NCBI GenBank assembly: GCA_023301725.1
Contig: JALZUD010000016.1
Span: 1 to 64,000, forward strand
DNA length: 64,000 bases
Direction: 5' to 3'
Source: Granulosicoccus sp.
GTDB taxonomy: Bacteria > Pseudomonadota > Gammaproteobacteria > Granulosicoccales > Granulosicoccaceae
This document shows, one piece after another, positions 36,963 to 47,852 of this stretch (the stretch's first letter is position 1; each line of letters starts with the position of its first letter). A program made the position numbers and the translations under genes. The notes below the pieces were generated by a model. It was not told the DNA's origin, did no database searches, and worked only from the letters and a program-made list of their open reading frames with translations.

Positions 36963-37391
36963 ATGCTTTGGGTTAAATCTTTGCACGTTATATTTATGGT
37001 TACCTGGTTTGCAGGTTTATTTTATCTGCCACGCATTTTTGTCTATCACGCCAGCTGTAACTCAGATAATACAGAGCAAAATGATACGTTCAAAGTGATG
37101 GAACGCAAACTACTAGCCATCACCAACATCGGTGCATTGCTAACGCTTGTTTTTGGCATTTGGTTGCTTGTGGCATGGTTACCCGCTCTTGCAACGCTTG
37201 CGTGGATGCAGATTAAACTGGTTTTTGTGCTGGGCCTGCTGATTTACCACTTTCAATGCGCCCGGCTAGTAAAAGTGTTTCGAGACGATGCCAATACACA
37301 TTCCCATGTGTGGTATCGCTGGTTCAATGAGGTGCCTGTATTGGGGTTATTTGTGATCGTCATCATGGTGATAGTGCGGCCATTCAACTAA
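36963..37391 (+). CDS. hemJ: Protoporphyrinogen oxidase HemJ
   Basis: HemJ oxidises protoporphyrinogen IX to protoporphyrin IX in the inner membrane, feeding both heme and bacteriochlorophyll. The 142-residue protein has four helices. The conserved His is in VKSLHVIFMVTWFAGLFYLPR and the conserved Lys in WMQIKLVFVLGLLIYH, and the C terminus has RWFNEVPVLGLF. It overlaps functionally with the acsF pathway but is 35 kb away. A CopD-like protein is the only alternative. Confidence 0.9.
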   Translation: MLWVKSLHVIFMVTWFAGLFYLPRIFVYHASCNSDNTEQNDTFKVMERKLLAITNIGALLTLVFGIWLLVAWLPALATLAWMQIKLVFVLGLLIYHFQCARLVKVFRDDANTHSHVWYRWFNEVPVLGLFVIVIMVIVRPFN

Positions 37392-37485
37392 CGTCAATGT
37401 ATCGTTGATACGCACTCCTCGCCACTCACTCACACATACCGCCTTCGTGCAGCCCCAGCCCACCAAAAGGGCTATGCCGTGGGCT

Positions 37486-37974
37486 TTAGGCGTCTATCAG
37501 CAAAGGTTCTAGCTCAGCTAATGCACGCTTATACACCTTTCTTTTGAAAAATATGACTTTTTTGGAAGGCTCCCAGTAATCCACCCATTGCCAATGATCA
37601 AACTCTGGTTTGGGGTTATTGGCAAGATCTACGGCATTCTCGTTTCCAAGCATTCGTAGCATGAACCAAATCTGCTTCTGGCCAATACACAGCGGAGTCT
37701 GGTTCTGTCGCACGTAGCGCTTGGGTAGACGATACCGAAGCCACTGCCGCGTGCAGCCCAGAACATCGACATCGTGAGGATTCAACCCAGTTTCTTCTCG
37801 CAACTCACGGAACATCGCCTCCTCCGGCGACTCTGATTTGTCGATACCGCCTTGGGGAAACTGCCATGCATTTTGCCCGATACGTCGAGCCCAGAACACC
37901 TGCCCTTGCGTATTGCTCAGGATGATGCCGACATTGGCCCTAAAGCCATCTTTATCGATCATGTCAGAGCTCAT
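37486..37974 (-). CDS. rppH: RNA pyrophosphohydrolase RppH
   Basis: RppH removes pyrophosphate from the 5' end of mRNA and starts its decay. The 162-residue protein has the Nudix box [23 protein letters not shown] spread over residues 42-64 and the family start [13 protein letters not shown] and [17 protein letters not shown] hairpin-like AGCCCAC/GTGGGCT pair lies just past its stop. Confidence 0.95.
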   Translation of the reverse strand: MSSDMIDKDGFRANVGIILSNTQGQVFWARRIGQNAWQFPQGGIDKSESPEEAMFRELREETGLNPHDVDVLGCTRQWLRYRLPKRYVRQNQTPLCIGQKQIWFMLRMLGNENAVDLANNPKPEFDHWQWVDYWEPSKKVIFFKRKVYKRALAELEPLLIDA

Positions 37975-38056
37975 GCTTTACACCTCATGCCGTATTCTTC
38001 CAAAAATTTCGCGGCGGCGCAAATGCTGTGATTTTTAAAGCCCACGATTCAAGCAC

Positions 38057-38626
38057 TCACGTACGTGGCAGCGTAACCCCGCGCTGCCCCTGATACTTAC
38101 CTCCGCGATCCGCATACGAGGTTTCACACACCTCATCACTTTCAAAAAACAACATTTGAGCAATACCCTCGTTTGCATAAATCTTGGCAGGCAGTGGGGT
38201 AGTGTTTGAAAATTCCAACGTAACGTGACCCTCCCACTCTGGTTCTAGCGGCGTCACATTAACGATAAGGCCACATCGGGCATAGGTTGATTTACCTAGA
38301 CACACTGTCAGCACATTTCGGGGGATACGAAAATATTCTACTGTTCTGGCAAGTGCAAACGAGTTAGGCGGAATGATGCATACGTCAGATTTAAGGTCGA
38401 CAAAACTGTCAGGATCAAAATCTTTTGGATCTACAATCGCATGGTTGATGTTGGTGAATATCTTAAATTCATCAGCACACCGGACATCGTACCCATAGCT
38501 TGATGTGCCGTAGGAGACGATTTTTTGATTTTCACTGTCCACGCGGACCTGACCTGCCTCATAGGGCTCGATCATGCCGTGCTGCTCAGCCATCCGTCGG
38601 ATCCACTTGTCTGCTTTTATAGACAT
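38057..38626 (-). CDS. dcd: dCTP deaminase
   Basis: Dcd deaminates dCTP to dUTP for thymidylate synthesis. The 189-residue protein begins [21 protein letters not shown] and has the conserved [28 protein letters not shown] block with the catalytic Glu. mrp lies 9 bp upstream, so they share an operon. Confidence 0.97.
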   Translation of the reverse strand: MSIKADKWIRRMAEQHGMIEPYEAGQVRVDSENQKIVSYGTSSYGYDVRCADEFKIFTNINHAIVDPKDFDPDSFVDLKSDVCIIPPNSFALARTVEYFRIPRNVLTVCLGKSTYARCGLIVNVTPLEPEWEGHVTLEFSNTTPLPAKIYANEGIAQMLFFESDEVCETSYADRGGKYQGQRGVTLPRT

Positions 38627-38635
38627 CGAACTTCC

Positions 38636-39733
38636 TCAGGTATTCTGGATGACAATTTGCGGGAATTTCGACGAATAGTCTTTAGCTTGACGCGACAGCC
38701 GCGCCGCCGCATTGCGCGCGATTTCGCGATAAATTTCAGCAGTACGCCCCTCAGGTTCAGAAACAACAGTGGGCTTGCCACTGTCTGCCTGCAAACGAAT
38801 GCCCAGTTCCAATGGCAATGAACCCAATAAGTCGATGCCTGCCTCAGACGCCATAGTTTGCCCACCACCTTCGCCAAAAATATGCTCTTCGTGTCCGCAT
38901 TGGCCACAGATATGCGTAGACATATTTTCAACGATTCCAAGGATTGGTACTTCCACTTTTTCGAACATCTTTAATCCCTTACGGGCATCCAGCAGCGCAA
39001 TATCCTGAGGTGTGGTGACAATAATTGCACCACTTACAGGTACTTTTTGCGCTAGCGTCAGCTGGGTGTCTCCGGTTCCGGGAGGCAAATCGATGACCAG
39101 GTAATCCAGATCTCGCCACTTGGTGTCGTTGAGCAGCTGCTCAAGCGCCTGCGTGACCATAGGTCCGCGCCAGATCATGGGTGTTTCTTCGTCAATCAGA
39201 AATCCGATAGACATAGTCTGAACACCATAATTTTCCATGGGCTCCAGACTCTTGCCATCTAATGATTCAGGCTGGCCGGACAAGCCCATCATGCGTGGTT
39301 GTGACGGGCCGTAGATGTCGGCATCCAGCAGACCCACCGTAGCGCCCTCTGATGCCAGTGCCAGCGCCAGATTTACCGACGTTGTGGATTTGCCCACTCC
39401 GCCCTTGCCGGAGGCGACCGCAATGATATTTTTGACGTTGTCGAGCCGCTTGACTCCGTGTTGTACAGAATGGGCAATAATATTGTGTGTAACCGTGATT
39501 TGTGCATCTGCGACACCTGCGTGCGTGGCCAGTGCTTCACCGACCATGGTTTTGAGCGTGTTAGCCCATCGCTCACACGGGTACCCCAAGCTCAGCTCAA
39601 TGCTGACTGCCTGACCCTCAATCTGTATGTTCTGCACGGATTTGGCATCTACAAGCGACAGATCCAAATGTGGATCAATAACTTTACCCAGGGCAGCTTC
39701 AATTTTCTCGCGCGATAGTGATACTTCAGACAT
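38636..39733 (-). CDS. apbC: Iron-sulfur cluster carrier protein Mrp/ApbC
   Basis: A 365-residue P-loop ATPase that binds and transfers Fe-S clusters. It has an N-terminal MIP18/DUF59 domain (1-80), the deviant Walker A AVASGKGGVGKSTTSVN, the DLPPGTGD motif and the cluster-binding CGQCG pair near 280. It is divergent from metG, as in E. coli. The Rnf operon downstream of metG is rich in Fe-S proteins. Confidence 0.95.
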   Translation of the reverse strand: MSEVSLSREKIEAALGKVIDPHLDLSLVDAKSVQNIQIEGQAVSIELSLGYPCERWANTLKTMVGEALATHAGVADAQITVTHNIIAHSVQHGVKRLDNVKNIIAVASGKGGVGKSTTSVNLALALASEGATVGLLDADIYGPSQPRMMGLSGQPESLDGKSLEPMENYGVQTMSIGFLIDEETPMIWRGPMVTQALEQLLNDTKWRDLDYLVIDLPPGTGDTQLTLAQKVPVSGAIIVTTPQDIALLDARKGLKMFEKVEVPILGIVENMSTHICGQCGHEEHIFGEGGGQTMASEAGIDLLGSLPLELGIRLQADSGKPTVVSEPEGRTAEIYREIARNAAARLSRQAKDYSSKFPQIVIQNT

Positions 39734-39956
39734 CGTACTGCAAAGCTCCCGCTGTATAGATGGGCTGTTAAACTAGACGGCATTGTGCGTCTTGGCTTGT
39801 CGCCACGTGTTGGTGTATTCCTTGATGATACACGTAGCAGCAGCGATCCTGCGACCTGCCGCACCTCAGGTTTAACATTTGACTCAGTAAGGGCAATATT
39901 TACCTTGCCCGCAACCTGCGTTTACCGAATACCACTTAACAGCACAGCACATTGTT

Positions 39957-41984
39957 ATGAGCCGTCAGATCCTGGTTACCAGCGCCCTTCCCTACGCCAA
40001 CGGTGCCCTGCACATCGGGCACATGCTTGAATATATACAAACCGATATCTGGGTGCGATACCAGCGCTTGGCAGGAAACCAGTGCCAGTGGGTCTGGGCC
40101 GATGATGGTCACGGCACACCCATCATGTTAAAAGCTGAGGCGGAAGGCATTACACCGCTAGAGCTTATTACTCGCTGTAAGGCTGAGCATGAGCGAGATA
40201 TAGAAGGCTTCCTGCTATCCCCTGATAATTTCCACACGACGCATTCTGATGAAAATCGCGAACTCGCTGAACTGGTTTACACCAAGCTACGCGACGCCGG
40301 GCACATCATCAAACGCACTATCAAGCAGCTGTACGATGCTGAAAAACAAATGTACCTGCCTGATCGCTTCGTCAAAGGTATCTGCCCAAGTTGTGCAGCA
40401 GCCGACCAGTACGGCGACAATTGCGAGGTTTGCAGTGCCACTTATGACGCCACCGAGCTAAAGGAGCCCGTATCTCAGGTCTCTGGTGCTACCCCAGAAC
40501 TGCGCGACTCCGAGCAACATTTTTTCGCACTCAGTCAATTCGGTGACATGCTCAAGCAATGGACAGCGAGCGGCGCACTGCAAAGTGAAGTCGCCAACAA
40601 GCTCACCGAATGGTTGGAATCCGGACTCCAAGACTGGGATATTTCGCGCAATGCACCTTATTGGGGGTTCGAAATTCCCGATGCATCAGGTAAATATTTT
40701 TATGTCTGGCTGGACGCCCCGATCGGCTACATGGCCAGTCATAAAAATCTCGCAGCACGCACCGGCGAGGACTGGGAAGCGAGCTGGAAGCCCGAATCAT
40801 CCGTTGAGCTTTACCACTTCATTGGTAAAGACATTACCAATTTCCATTGTCTGTTCTGGCCTGCCATGTTGCAGGGCGCAGGCTTTCGCAAACCCACGGG
40901 TGTGTTTTGTCACGGTTTCCTCACGGTCGACAATTTGAAAATGTCGAAGTCTCGTGGCACCTCAATAACCATTGAAACCTGGCTCAAGCACTTGAAGCCC
41001 GAATATCTTCGATATTACTACGCCTCAAAACTGACCAGCGGCGTGGTAGATCTGAACATGAACTTCGAGGACTTCAGTACGCGTTGCAATGCCGATATTG
41101 TTGGAAAAGTGGTAAACATTGCCAGTCGCTGCGCAGGCTTCATTACCAAAAAATTCGATGGGCAGTTGTCAGAAGCTTATCCCGCTAGCGCTATCAATGA
41201 CTACCAGCTGTTCTCTTCTGCGCAAACATCCATTGGCGAATACTATGAAAAGCGAGAATTTGGCAAAGCTATGCGGGAGATCATGGTACTAGCCGAACAT
41301 GCCAACACCTACATCAATGATGCTGAACCCTGGGTCAAAATCAAGGACCCTGAAAGGGCCGCAGAGGTGCAGGATATCTGCACCATTGGCCTAAACTACT
41401 TTCGAGCAATAGTGACGTATCTGAGCCCAGTACTGCCAGATATCGCAACACAGACGGAAAGCTTCTTGAACACCCGTCTGTCACTGGAATCACTTGAGCA
41501 CCCTTTGGTTGGTCACAAAATAAACACGTACAAACCCATGATGATGCGCGTGGAAAACACACAAATTGAAAAGATTCTTGAGGAAACCAAAGCCTCAACA
41601 CCCAGCGAAACTGGCATCGATACTGCCAACTCCGCAAGCCAACACGAGCCATTGAAACCTGAAATCGATATTGATGATTTCAACAAAGTGGACTTAAGAG
41701 TTGCGGTGATAGTCGATGCCAAGCCTGTTGAAGGTGCTGACAAACTCATCGAATTGACTCTGGATATCGGAGTAGAGCAACGAACAGTTTTTGCCGGTCT
41801 TAAAGCTGCCTACAACCCAGAAGATATGATTGGTCGAAGCACAGTCATGGTCGCTAATCTAAAGCCTCGCAAAATGCGCTTTGGATTATCTAGTGGTATG
41901 GTCCTAGCCGCAGGCTCAGGTGGCTCAGAGCTATTTACCCTGACACCAGACACAGGCGCGAACCCAGGCATGCGCGTTAAATAA
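39957..41984 (+). CDS. metG: Methionyl-tRNA synthetase
   Basis: A 675-residue class Ia synthetase. The HIGH motif is [11 protein letters not shown], zinc-binding knuckles are CPSC and CEVC near 145-165, the KMSKS loop is LKMSKSRGT, and the C-terminal tRNA-binding domain ([16 protein letters not shown]) is present from about 570. rnfA begins 4 bp after its stop. Confidence 0.97.
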   Translation: MSRQILVTSALPYANGALHIGHMLEYIQTDIWVRYQRLAGNQCQWVWADDGHGTPIMLKAEAEGITPLELITRCKAEHERDIEGFLLSPDNFHTTHSDENRELAELVYTKLRDAGHIIKRTIKQLYDAEKQMYLPDRFVKGICPSCAAADQYGDNCEVCSATYDATELKEPVSQVSGATPELRDSEQHFFALSQFGDMLKQWTASGALQSEVANKLTEWLESGLQDWDISRNAPYWGFEIPDASGKYFYVWLDAPIGYMASHKNLAARTGEDWEASWKPESSVELYHFIGKDITNFHCLFWPAMLQGAGFRKPTGVFCHGFLTVDNLKMSKSRGTSITIETWLKHLKPEYLRYYYASKLTSGVVDLNMNFEDFSTRCNADIVGKVVNIASRCAGFITKKFDGQLSEAYPASAINDYQLFSSAQTSIGEYYEKREFGKAMREIMVLAEHANTYINDAEPWVKIKDPERAAEVQDICTIGLNYFRAIVTYLSPVLPDIATQTESFLNTRLSLESLEHPLVGHKINTYKPMMMRVENTQIEKILEETKASTPSETGIDTANSASQHEPLKPEIDIDDFNKVDLRVAVIVDAKPVEGADKLIELTLDIGVEQRTVFAGLKAAYNPEDMIGRSTVMVANLKPRKMRFGLSSGMVLAAGSGGSELFTLTPDTGANPGMRVK

Positions 41985-41988
41985 CGCG

Positions 41989-42567
41989 ATGCAAGAAGCC
42001 GCTCTGATTTTGCTGGGCACGGTACTGGTCAATAATTTTGTGCTGGTGCAGTTTCTCGGACTATGCCCATTCATGGGCGTGTCCAGGCGTGTTGACTCAG
42101 CGATTGGCATGGGAGTGGCAACAACGTTTGTATTGACCCTAGCTACCAGTTTGAGCTATCTGGTTAATCGCTGGTTTCTGGTGCCCTTCGAACTTGAATA
42201 TCTTCGTACCTTAAGCTTTATTGTGGTGATTGCCGTGGTGGTGCAATTTACCGAAATAGTTATTCGTCAGAAAAGTCCGCTGTTACATCGAATATTAGGC
42301 CTCTATCTGCCACTTATTACTACAAATTGTGCAGTGCTTGGGGTTGCATTACTCAGTGTTCAAGAACAGCACTCACTCATGGAGGCAATGTTGTATGGTT
42401 TCGGTGCAGCACTAGGTTTTTCACTGGTGCTGGTATTGTTTTCTGTGATGCGTGAACGTCTAGAGCTTGCTGACGTGCCACAACCGTTCAAGGGTAACTC
42501 TATTGCGCTGCTAACCGCTGGCATCATGTCATTGGCTTTCATGGGCTTCGCTGGGCTGGGCGAATGA
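41989..42567 (+). CDS. rnfA: Rnf complex subunit A
   Basis: A 192-residue six-helix membrane protein of the ion-translocating ferredoxin:NAD oxidoreductase (also called RsxA in E. coli). The opening [28 protein letters not shown] carries the Cys that, with one from RnfE, is thought to bind an intramembrane iron-sulfur cluster. Its TGA overlaps the rnfB ATG by 4 bp. Confidence 0.97.
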   Translation: MQEAALILLGTVLVNNFVLVQFLGLCPFMGVSRRVDSAIGMGVATTFVLTLATSLSYLVNRWFLVPFELEYLRTLSFIVVIAVVVQFTEIVIRQKSPLLHRILGLYLPLITTNCAVLGVALLSVQEQHSLMEAMLYGFGAALGFSLVLVLFSVMRERLELADVPQPFKGNSIALLTAGIMSLAFMGFAGLGE

Positions 42568-43142
42568 GCAGTGTATTTTTCGCCATTGTTGTTCTGGTAT
42601 TGCTCATGGCGCTAGTGGGTTACGCGCTTTCACGATTGAGTGATCCACCACCTGCTGACAATAGCCATACAGATGGCACTACAGATGATGCGCCAAATAC
42701 AGCGCAAATGATTGAAGCGGTTAATCAACGCTTACCGCAAACACAGTGTGCACAATGCGGATACCCCGGCTGCCGCCCTTACGCACAGGCCATCGTAAAT
42801 GACAACGCGCCGATTAATCAATGTCCTCCTGGTGGCACAGAGCTAATCAACGAGCTAGCGGTATATCTTGCAGTTGAACCTTTAGCCCTGGATACAGAAC
42901 GAGGGACAACAAAACCGGCGCAACTCGCATACATTGTGGAAGATGAGTGTATTGGTTGTATATTGTGCATCAATGCCTGCCCAGTTGATGCCATTGTTGG
43001 AGCCGCACGTCATATGCATACGGTCATTACTGATCTGTGCACCGGTTGTGAACTTTGCTTACCACCCTGCCCGGTTGACTGCATTGAGCTACACCCTGTG
43101 GACCAACCTCTACACCGGTGGCAGTGGCCTAAACCGGCATGA
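42564..43142 (+). CDS. rnfB: Rnf complex subunit B
   Basis: A 192-residue protein with an N-terminal membrane anchor, a Cys-rich domain (CAQCGYPGC) and two ferredoxin motifs ([16 protein letters not shown] and [16 protein letters not shown]). It takes electrons from or gives them to ferredoxin-like partners. It is coupled by 4-bp overlaps to rnfA and rnfC. Confidence 0.97.
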   Translation: MSSVFFAIVVLVLLMALVGYALSRLSDPPPADNSHTDGTTDDAPNTAQMIEAVNQRLPQTQCAQCGYPGCRPYAQAIVNDNAPINQCPPGGTELINELAVYLAVEPLALDTERGTTKPAQLAYIVEDECIGCILCINACPVDAIVGAARHMHTVITDLCTGCELCLPPCPVDCIELHPVDQPLHRWQWPKPA

Positions 43143-44824
43143 ACTGGCTCAAGCGTTTCACAGCCACATACAGCAAACGGTGTGAGGGCAATGGCAACAA
43201 CAGTTTCTCACCCAATGGCGGTCTTGCGCTAAAACGTAACAAGCCGGGACTACCCGTTGCGGATTCGCCTATCAAGGACATCTGCCTACCTACGCAGCTA
43301 GTCTTTCCCTTACTTGACTACAACAAGCACGTACTTATTCCGATGGTCAGTGTGGGTGATAAAGTTGACATTGGTGATTGGCTTGCACCCGGAGTACTTT
43401 CCAGCGCATCCGGCCAAGTAAGCGCCATTGAAAACAGAGCCATCATTCACCCCTCACACAGTTCAACTTTGTGCGTAGTGGTAGACACTAGGGGAAACAC
43501 TGAGGCTACCACGTCAGTCATTAATACAAGCGTGTCAACGGTATCGCTCACAGCACACCAGCGAATTGCTCGTGCCAATATTAGTGGCCTTGGTGGGGCC
43601 GGATTTTCTACAGCGAATAAACTGGCAGCAGCTCATCAAACCAGGACAAATATTGATCTCTTACTGATAAACGCGGTGGAGTGTGAACCCATGATTAGCT
43701 GCGATGAGGCGTTAATAATGAGTGATGCCACATCCATCATCGATGCGATTATCCAGATGATAACCATCACTGCTTGTGCACGCTGTGTTCTAGCCATTGA
43801 AGATGACAAACTTGAAGCCATACAGCTCTTGCAAGAGGCTATTCAAAAAACTAAGCGCTCAACACACAACCCTGATGTACACATCGAACTGATACTGCTC
43901 TCGCCTATTTACCCGTCAGGTGCAGAACGTGTATTAGTACAACGTATCACCGGCCAATTGCTATCCGCTGGTATTAGAGCCACAGAGCAAGGTATCTTGT
44001 GCCTAAATGTTGCTACCGTTCTTGCCGCTAGCGCCGCACAAGAAGGCACACCATTGATATCGCGCATTGTTAGCGTTGCAGGCACCGCTGCTGCCCGGCC
44101 TACCAATGTACGTGTGCGTCTGGGAACGTCAGTGAGCCACGTATTGGAACAGACAGGCAATGGCCTACACGACAATAAAGTGAGCAATGCTGTTCGAGTG
44201 CGTGCTGGAGGCCCGTTAAGCGGTTTTGATTTGCGACATCCAAACGTACCGATCACAGCGACCACCAACTGCATCACGGTGGAGCCTGCGCTTCACTGTG
44301 ACGTTATGAGCGATACAGCCTCTGCCCGTTCAGCTGTCTTCGCAGATGCCAGTGAGACCGTCTCTTCGAACAACTCCACAGGCACTGTGACAGGCGCGGC
44401 TACCAACGCATCTGCCAGCGCCTGCATACGATGTTCTCGATGCAGTGATGTGTGCCCGGTGGGATTGCTGCCACAACAGCTTCATTGGTATTGCGACAAA
44501 ACGCTATCACACGATGCCACGCGTTTCGGGCTAAACGACTGCATAGAGTGTGGATGCTGTGATGTTGTTTGCCCATCGTTGATACAGCTCACTGCTAGCT
44601 TTCGCCACAACAAGGCAGCCTGGCGTGAACAGCAACTGAGCTTACAGCTTGCGCAAATCAGCAAACTCCGCTTTGAAGAGCGCGAACAACGGCTCGAGCA
44701 ACGCGAGCATCAGGCGCAATCTCTTCGTCAACAGAAAACAAAACAATTACAAGCCAACGCAGCAGAGCATGATCCGATAGCCGCCGCTATGGCTCGAGCC
44801 CGTGCTCGCCGAGAGAAAAAATGA
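43139..44824 (+). CDS. rnfC: Rnf complex subunit C
   Basis: A 561-residue peripheral subunit that binds FMN and NAD(H) and carries two [4Fe-4S] clusters ([14 protein letters not shown] and [13 protein letters not shown]). The nucleotide-binding glycine loop reads [13 protein letters not shown], with Ser in place of the usual Pro. [17 protein letters not shown] follows. The C-terminal 80 residues form a charged coiled tail rich in Glu, Arg and Gln, as in gammaproteobacterial RnfC. It overlaps rnfD by 4 bp. Confidence 0.96.
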   Translation: MNWLKRFTATYSKRCEGNGNNSFSPNGGLALKRNKPGLPVADSPIKDICLPTQLVFPLLDYNKHVLIPMVSVGDKVDIGDWLAPGVLSSASGQVSAIENRAIIHPSHSSTLCVVVDTRGNTEATTSVINTSVSTVSLTAHQRIARANISGLGGAGFSTANKLAAAHQTRTNIDLLLINAVECEPMISCDEALIMSDATSIIDAIIQMITITACARCVLAIEDDKLEAIQLLQEAIQKTKRSTHNPDVHIELILLSPIYPSGAERVLVQRITGQLLSAGIRATEQGILCLNVATVLAASAAQEGTPLISRIVSVAGTAAARPTNVRVRLGTSVSHVLEQTGNGLHDNKVSNAVRVRAGGPLSGFDLRHPNVPITATTNCITVEPALHCDVMSDTASARSAVFADASETVSSNNSTGTVTGAATNASASACIRCSRCSDVCPVGLLPQQLHWYCDKTLSHDATRFGLNDCIECGCCDVVCPSLIQLTASFRHNKAAWREQQLSLQLAQISKLRFEEREQRLEQREHQAQSLRQQKTKQLQANAAEHDPIAAAMARARARREKK

Positions 44825-45837
44825 GTGGCCTCTCACTGGAAGTGACAGCGGTTAACTACAAACGACAATCGGTCAGCACAGTGATGGTGCACGTGTTGGT
44901 TGCGCTTTTGCCAGGCATCGTTGTGTACGCGTTATTTATTGACACTAGAATTTTAAAGAATATTGTTATTACTGTTTTAGTTGCGATAATTTGTGAGGCG
45001 TTGATGCTAGCTCTGCGCAAGCGTCGTATAACTGTGACGCTTAAAGATGGCAGCATAGCGGTTGCTGCGGCACTGCTTGCCTTAAGCTTGCCGCAAAGCT
45101 TACCCACATGGCAATTAATTGTAGGCGTCGTCGTTATGTGCTCACTGGGCAAACACTTGTTTGGTGGTCTGGGCCACAACCCATTCAACCCCGCCATGGT
45201 CGCTTACGCGTTTCTGATTATCAGCTTTCCGCAAACCATGACACAGTGGAACACCGAGCTCGGGCTTCTAGATTCAACTCCTGTGCAGTGGGACGGCATT
45301 ACCACTGCCACCCCTTTAGAGCGACTGGATATAAGGCTACAAAACCCATCGATTGAAGCCACAGACACACCACAAACAGATAGGCAATCAGCGGCGGGTG
45401 TGATCAAACAATCAGACTGGACTTTACTGGCCTTCTCCTGGCTTATCGGTGGTATCTACTTGCTAGCCGTCAAGGTTATCAACTGGCGTATTCCTGTTTC
45501 GGTAGTGGGCACACTGTGGTTGTCTTATCTAGCGTATGGCAGTTTGTCTTCATCAGCTGTTATACCCGCCACTATGGCACTGTTCACAGGTGCCATCATG
45601 TTTGGTGCATTTTTCATAGCTACTGATCCAGTGAGCAGTGCAGCGAGCAATCCGGGTAAATTAATGTATGGCTGCGGCATCGGCTTGCTGTGTTTTTTCA
45701 TTAGAGAATTCAGCCACTATCCGGAAGGGTTTGCCTTTGCCGTGCTTTTGATGAACATGTGCGTACCACTCATTGACCATGCGTTCGTACGCAATACGCT
45801 TCGCGCCAGTCATGCAAAGCGCGAATCAGAATCATGA
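44821..45837 (+). CDS. rnfD: Rnf complex subunit D
   Basis: A 338-residue membrane subunit with about nine helices, homologous to NqrB. A covalent FMN is expected on the Thr in ITTATPLER (T164 is the likely residue). GGLGHNPFNPAMVAYAFL is a family signature. It overlaps rnfG by 4 bp. Confidence 0.96.
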   Translation: MSGLSLEVTAVNYKRQSVSTVMVHVLVALLPGIVVYALFIDTRILKNIVITVLVAIICEALMLALRKRRITVTLKDGSIAVAAALLALSLPQSLPTWQLIVGVVVMCSLGKHLFGGLGHNPFNPAMVAYAFLIISFPQTMTQWNTELGLLDSTPVQWDGITTATPLERLDIRLQNPSIEATDTPQTDRQSAAGVIKQSDWTLLAFSWLIGGIYLLAVKVINWRIPVSVVGTLWLSYLAYGSLSSSAVIPATMALFTGAIMFGAFFIATDPVSSAASNPGKLMYGCGIGLLCFFIREFSHYPEGFAFAVLLMNMCVPLIDHAFVRNTLRASHAKRESES

Positions 45838-46454
45838 GGCTTCAATACAAAAGCGCACTTTTTTTAGCCACGGCCTCACTGCTCGCCATTAGTTTACTGG
45901 CACTTGTTAACAACGCTACTCAATCAAAAATTGAGGCAGCACAGCTACAATGGCGACTGGCCAACCTCAGTGCCGTACTCCCCGAAGGGCCGTACGATTC
46001 CAACCCGGTAGAATCGGTACGAAGGCATGTTGTACCTGAGCTTGGCGGGGTACAGATGGTTGACATCTACACAGCGTATCGGCAAAACCAGCCGCTAGCT
46101 GTTGTACTTGAGATTATTGCGTTCGAAGGCTACAGCGGTCAAATTCGACTGCTACTGGGCTTACATGCCGATGGACAAGTCATCGGTGCTAGAGTGATCG
46201 AGCATCGTGAAACGCCCGGTCTGGGCGACTTCATCGACTATCGCCGATCTGACTGGATTACTCAGTTCAATGGACAAGCCATCACATTTGTCGCTCCGGA
46301 CAACTGGCAGCCTTCACATTGGCTAACAAGGCGCAACGGCGGAACGATTGACGCTGTCACTGGTGCGACTATCACCTCAGGTGCCGTTATCCAGGCTATC
46401 TACGAGGCTGTCAAATGGTTCTCTGCAAACAAAGATACGGTGTTTGATACATGA
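45834..46454 (+). CDS. rnfG: Rnf complex subunit G
   Basis: A 206-residue protein with one N-terminal helix and a periplasmic FMN-binding domain. The flavinylation motif is DAVTGATITS, with T179 as the expected attachment site. ETPGLGDFIDYRRSDW is conserved. It overlaps rnfE by 4 bp. A flavin transferase (ApbE) must exist elsewhere in the genome. Confidence 0.96.
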   Translation: MRLQYKSALFLATASLLAISLLALVNNATQSKIEAAQLQWRLANLSAVLPEGPYDSNPVESVRRHVVPELGGVQMVDIYTAYRQNQPLAVVLEIIAFEGYSGQIRLLLGLHADGQVIGARVIEHRETPGLGDFIDYRRSDWITQFNGQAITFVAPDNWQPSHWLTRRNGGTIDAVTGATITSGAVIQAIYEAVKWFSANKDTVFDT

Positions 46455-47128
46455 CCCATAGAGTCACGAACAACCTCCAAGCAAACGACACCGGCATGGT
46501 TTATAGACAACTATGGATAAAAGGTCTTTGGCATCAGAACCCTGCACTGGTTAAGCTTTTAGGGCTATGTCCTTTGTTAGCGGTCAGCAACACGTTTATC
46601 AATGCATTGGCCTTGGGAGTGGCCACCACAATAACGCTACTCGTGAGCAACTGCGTTGTGTCCGCATCTCGTCATTTTCTATTGCCTTCGGTAAGGTTAC
46701 CGATGTACGTACTCATCATCGCAAGTTCTGTGACCGCCATTGAACTGCTAATGCAAGCCTATCTACCAGCGTTACACGCCTCACTGGGTATATTTCTTCC
46801 ACTCATAGTTACCAATTGTTTGATCATAGGTCGTGCTGAGGCCTTTGCCTCAAGACAAACTGTGCCCACAGCCACTATTGATGCATTGGCAATGGGCGCG
46901 GGATTTACGGCGGTGCTGATCTGTCTTGGTGCGATACGCGAACTGATAGGCAGAGGCACATTTCTGGGTGATGCGGCCGTGTTGTTTGGCCCCACTGCCA
47001 GCCACTGGACGCTCACTCTAATCCCGCAAGACTACACTGTGTTAATTGCCCTACTACCGCCCGGCGCATTTATTGTTCTTGGCTTTATGTTGGCCATCAA
47101 GAACCTAATAGACCAGCATGCATCGTAA
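46451..47128 (+). CDS. rnfE: Rnf complex subunit E
   Basis: A 225-residue six-helix membrane protein homologous to RnfA, with LVKLLGLCPLLAVSNTFINALALG near its start. It completes the operon A-B-C-D-G-E. All five gene junctions in the operon are 4-bp ATGA overlaps, so stoichiometric coupled translation is likely. A short direct repeat (CCTATCGA-TA-CG) lies 10-50 bp downstream; no terminator is visible. Confidence 0.96.
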   Translation: MTHRVTNNLQANDTGMVYRQLWIKGLWHQNPALVKLLGLCPLLAVSNTFINALALGVATTITLLVSNCVVSASRHFLLPSVRLPMYVLIIASSVTAIELLMQAYLPALHASLGIFLPLIVTNCLIIGRAEAFASRQTVPTATIDALAMGAGFTAVLICLGAIRELIGRGTFLGDAAVLFGPTASHWTLTLIPQDYTVLIALLPPGAFIVLGFMLAIKNLIDQHAS

Positions 47129-47215
47129 ATCATTACCACCTATCGATTACGTTGCGCCGTTTGCGACCTATCGAATAACGCATTTCAACAGCCAATAAGG
47201 AGCGCCTCTCTAGCA

Positions 47216-47644
47216 ATGTTATTTACACAAGACAGGACTCGCACTCGTCAACTCTTCAGAAGTGCCTGGCAGAAGCGATTAAGTGAAGAGTCGCTCGAGC
47301 CCTTGGAAAAGCAGATAGTCAGCCTGCTCGAAGATCATCCTGAGTACCATAAGTTACTCACGGCCGACGATGCCGTGCTCGATCAAGACTTCACCGCAGA
47401 ACACGGTCATGAAAACCCGTTTCTGCACTTGAGCCTGCACCTGGCTCTTCGTGAACAGGTAGGCACCAATCGTCCAGCTGGCATTGCCTCGGTTACTCGC
47501 TCTCTGTTATTGAAGCACGGGGACGGGCACACTGTAGAGCATCTGATGATAGAGAAATTGGGCCTGTATTTGTGGGAAGCTCAACGGCAGAAGCGTGCAC
47601 CAGATGAGGCGGCTTATCTTGAAAGTTTGAAAGAGCTGCTATAG
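47216..47644 (+). CDS. DUF1841 family protein
   Basis: A 142-residue soluble protein. The family block NPFLHLSLHLALREQVGTNRPAGI and the HGDGHTVEHLMIEKLGLYLWEAQR segment have conserved His residues that suggest a metal site, but no activity is known to me. It begins 88 bp after rnfE, with AAGGAG about 11 nt before the ATG. Confidence 0.88.
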   Translation: MLFTQDRTRTRQLFRSAWQKRLSEESLEPLEKQIVSLLEDHPEYHKLLTADDAVLDQDFTAEHGHENPFLHLSLHLALREQVGTNRPAGIASVTRSLLLKHGDGHTVEHLMIEKLGLYLWEAQRQKRAPDEAAYLESLKELL

Positions 47645-47852
47645 TGAGCTCTTGTAATGGTGACCACCGTGTTTGAGTACGTTGTTTTGAGAAGTAGTTA
47701 GCTAAAGGGTTAATACGTTGGACACGCAGCAATTTGCCCTGCATTACATGCTCAAGACATGAGTACAGATGTCGATTACAGGGGGGTAAGCACAGGTTAC
47801 ATCGCGTAATGAGTAGCCCATGTGCACCCTCTAAACTACGCACTGACTCATC

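Noticed and set aside
37450-37485. AGCCCAC/GTGGGCT as a terminator between hemJ and rppH
   Set aside because: Long loop and no real U-tract on either strand; not listed as a feature.
47139-47181. Direct repeat CCTATCGA after rnfE as a regulatory element
   Set aside because: Two short imperfect copies with no palindromy and no clear target; probably chance.
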